The notes under the pieces: generated by a model
The model's input: the letters and a program-made list of their open reading frames with translations, nothing else
The model's database searches: none
Told to the model about the DNA's origin: nothing
NCBI GenBank assembly: GCA_017562135.1
Contig: QEYB01000524.1
Span: 1-64,000 of the forward strand
Direction of reading: 5' to 3'
From: Dipylidium caninum
Lineage: Eukaryota; Platyhelminthes; Cestoda; Cyclophyllidea; Dipylidiidae
Length of the DNA stretch: 64,000 bases
Shown here: positions 62,638 through 64,000 of the stretch, in pieces
Numbering within the stretch: the first letter of the stretch is position 1
Layout: every line of letters begins with the position of its first letter
Made by a program: the position numbers and the translations under genes

Positions 62638-64000
62638 CGAGTAGATTGGGATTGAGGCACTTTGCTGCCGGATACGTAAATTGAATGTCGGCAAAACTAC
62701 CGCCTTCCATGCTGCATTTGGCCGAGAGGAGAGGAGAATAAGCATTTGTCCCAGTGACTCACTGTCGCCCTAAAATTACGGTTGTTTTTTAGCCTCATGT
62801 GAAAGTCATTCATCGAGATCCTCGCTGTGCCAACATTTCATTCGATGAGTCTCAGATTGTCCCGGCGATGACATGGCAGCGTGAGGCCTCTCTCTTGTTT
62901 CAAACACACTGAAGACGTTCATCTTCTCGCTCTTCACCTTGATGCGAGCGTCACTGGAACTTCGGCCACATGTGAGACGATTCACCTTCCACGACAAAGT
63001 CATCGAGAGTGGAAGTAGAATGTTCCCAAATGGACATCATTTCGCTTGCAGCATGAAAGTAGAGCTGCCCACAAGTCGGCACAAGAGAGAATGTCGGGAC
63101 GAGGCGACATTGTCTGGCATCAAGTCCACTGACTCTGAAGGTCAAAAAGCTTTTCCTTCCAATGGATTTTTACATCGGAGGGGAATCGGACGGAACAAAA
63201 TCAAATACGTGTACAAAGATACGCAATGACCCTCCGTTAGCCTCAGCTCCAAGCCTCGACCTCCTCTCGCTCTGCTCGACGCCCGGCGGTGGGGAAGGAA
63301 TTTAGCATCCGATCCACGCCGAGGACCACCGCGCTGCACAAATGTGCTTCCATTCAGCGTGGAAGTGTTTCTTTCTCCCACAAATTGCGTCAATTATTTA
63401 GAATCTCCACACTCCAGCGTTTAGTACCACTACTGATGATACGTTATTAAACCATTCACGCCACGCCTCGCCTCGCCTTACCTCCAGGCTCCACGCCTTC
63501 CCATCCACCGCCTCCCCCCAATGTTAAGACCCTCTTAACATGTGTACTTTTAAATTTCTCTGCTATGGCAAGCTCCACACAACACTACACTTGCCCTAGT
63601 GGATGGATGGGGAGTGTTGGGGGGGGGGTGCCTTACAAGTCCCCTCACCCCTGACTCTGGTTAGACATCAATGCTGAGGGAGTCAGGGCTCCCAGTGCTT
63701 CGTAGAACAAGAAAATTGAAAAAAAAAACACGAGACGACAAAACGGTTGGAATAAATTGTCTAAGTTGAGACGGGGTGGAGAGATTGTCCATGGAACATG
63801 ATGCTGTTGGATGTGTATTTTATTAAATTATCAAGCGAGGGGAAGGAGTTTGTGTGAAGTGTAGAGATTTCGGCCTCTCTCTCCCTCCTCCACGTACATT
63901 TATGCTGTATGGAGCGTCCAATGTCTGGAATACAAAGTGTTTTTTTCGGTGTACGCTTAAATAAAAGACGCGCCAGTTGGGATCGAGGCTACTTGTGTGC
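62638..64000. other. Terminal non-coding stretch, nothing recognised
   Basis: Short open frames on both strands overlap one another near 62,940-63,390 without recognisable family. TCGCC pentamers (63,465-63,480) and a nine-base G run (near 63,620) are present. Confidence 0.4.

Noticed and set aside
1..64000. CRISPR array, bacterial operon or phage features
   Set aside because: The only tandem repeat is a contiguous satellite without spacers, and the genes have spliceosomal introns, so the window is eukaryotic.

Overview
This looks like a eukaryotic nuclear window, most likely from a parasitic flatworm and probably a tapeworm. The genes are split by GT-AG introns, several of them very short, including one of 36 nt, a size typical of flatworm and especially tapeworm genes. 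Organism identity is inferred from gene style; no species marker is present.

Layout. (1) 1-14,690: one uninterrupted tandem satellite of about 187 bp per unit (hand consensus), about 70-75 copies, with strong strand asymmetry (C/T-rich, G-poor plus strand). Copies differ mainly by scattered one-base insertions, which looks like uncorrected long-read noise rather than biology. (2) 14,690-23,700: a T-rich transition, then single-copy DNA with no recognisable gene apart from one tRNA-like fragment. (3) 23,710-24,340, minus strand: a small two-exon gene of unknown function with a good donor, two in-frame acceptors and a poly(A) signal. (4) 24,341-31,300: no gene recognised. (5) 31,370-34,672, plus strand: a CCAAT/TATA promoter-like cluster, a candidate first exon, and seven exons forming the C-terminal part of a CELF/Bruno-like RNA-binding protein (linker with poly-Q, complete RRM3, terminal SRPY). 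RRM1 and RRM2 were not found and probably lie upstream of the window. (6) 34,673-43,314: a long spacer between two convergent genes. (7) 43,315-52,387, minus strand: a nearly complete GPATCH1 orthologue in 16 recognised exons, about 1,005 residues, with a degenerate G-patch. Two copies of a dispersed repeat sit in its introns. (8) 52,388-64,000: no gene recognised; several pentanucleotide, hexanucleotide and purine-rich simple repeats.

Both recognised genes act in pre-mRNA processing: CELF proteins control alternative splicing and mRNA stability, and GPATCH1 is a spliceosome-associated G-patch protein. Nothing in the sequence says they are co-regulated. Novelty is concentrated in the satellite array, the degenerate G-patch, two stop-free in-frame introns in CELF, and the unassigned small gene.
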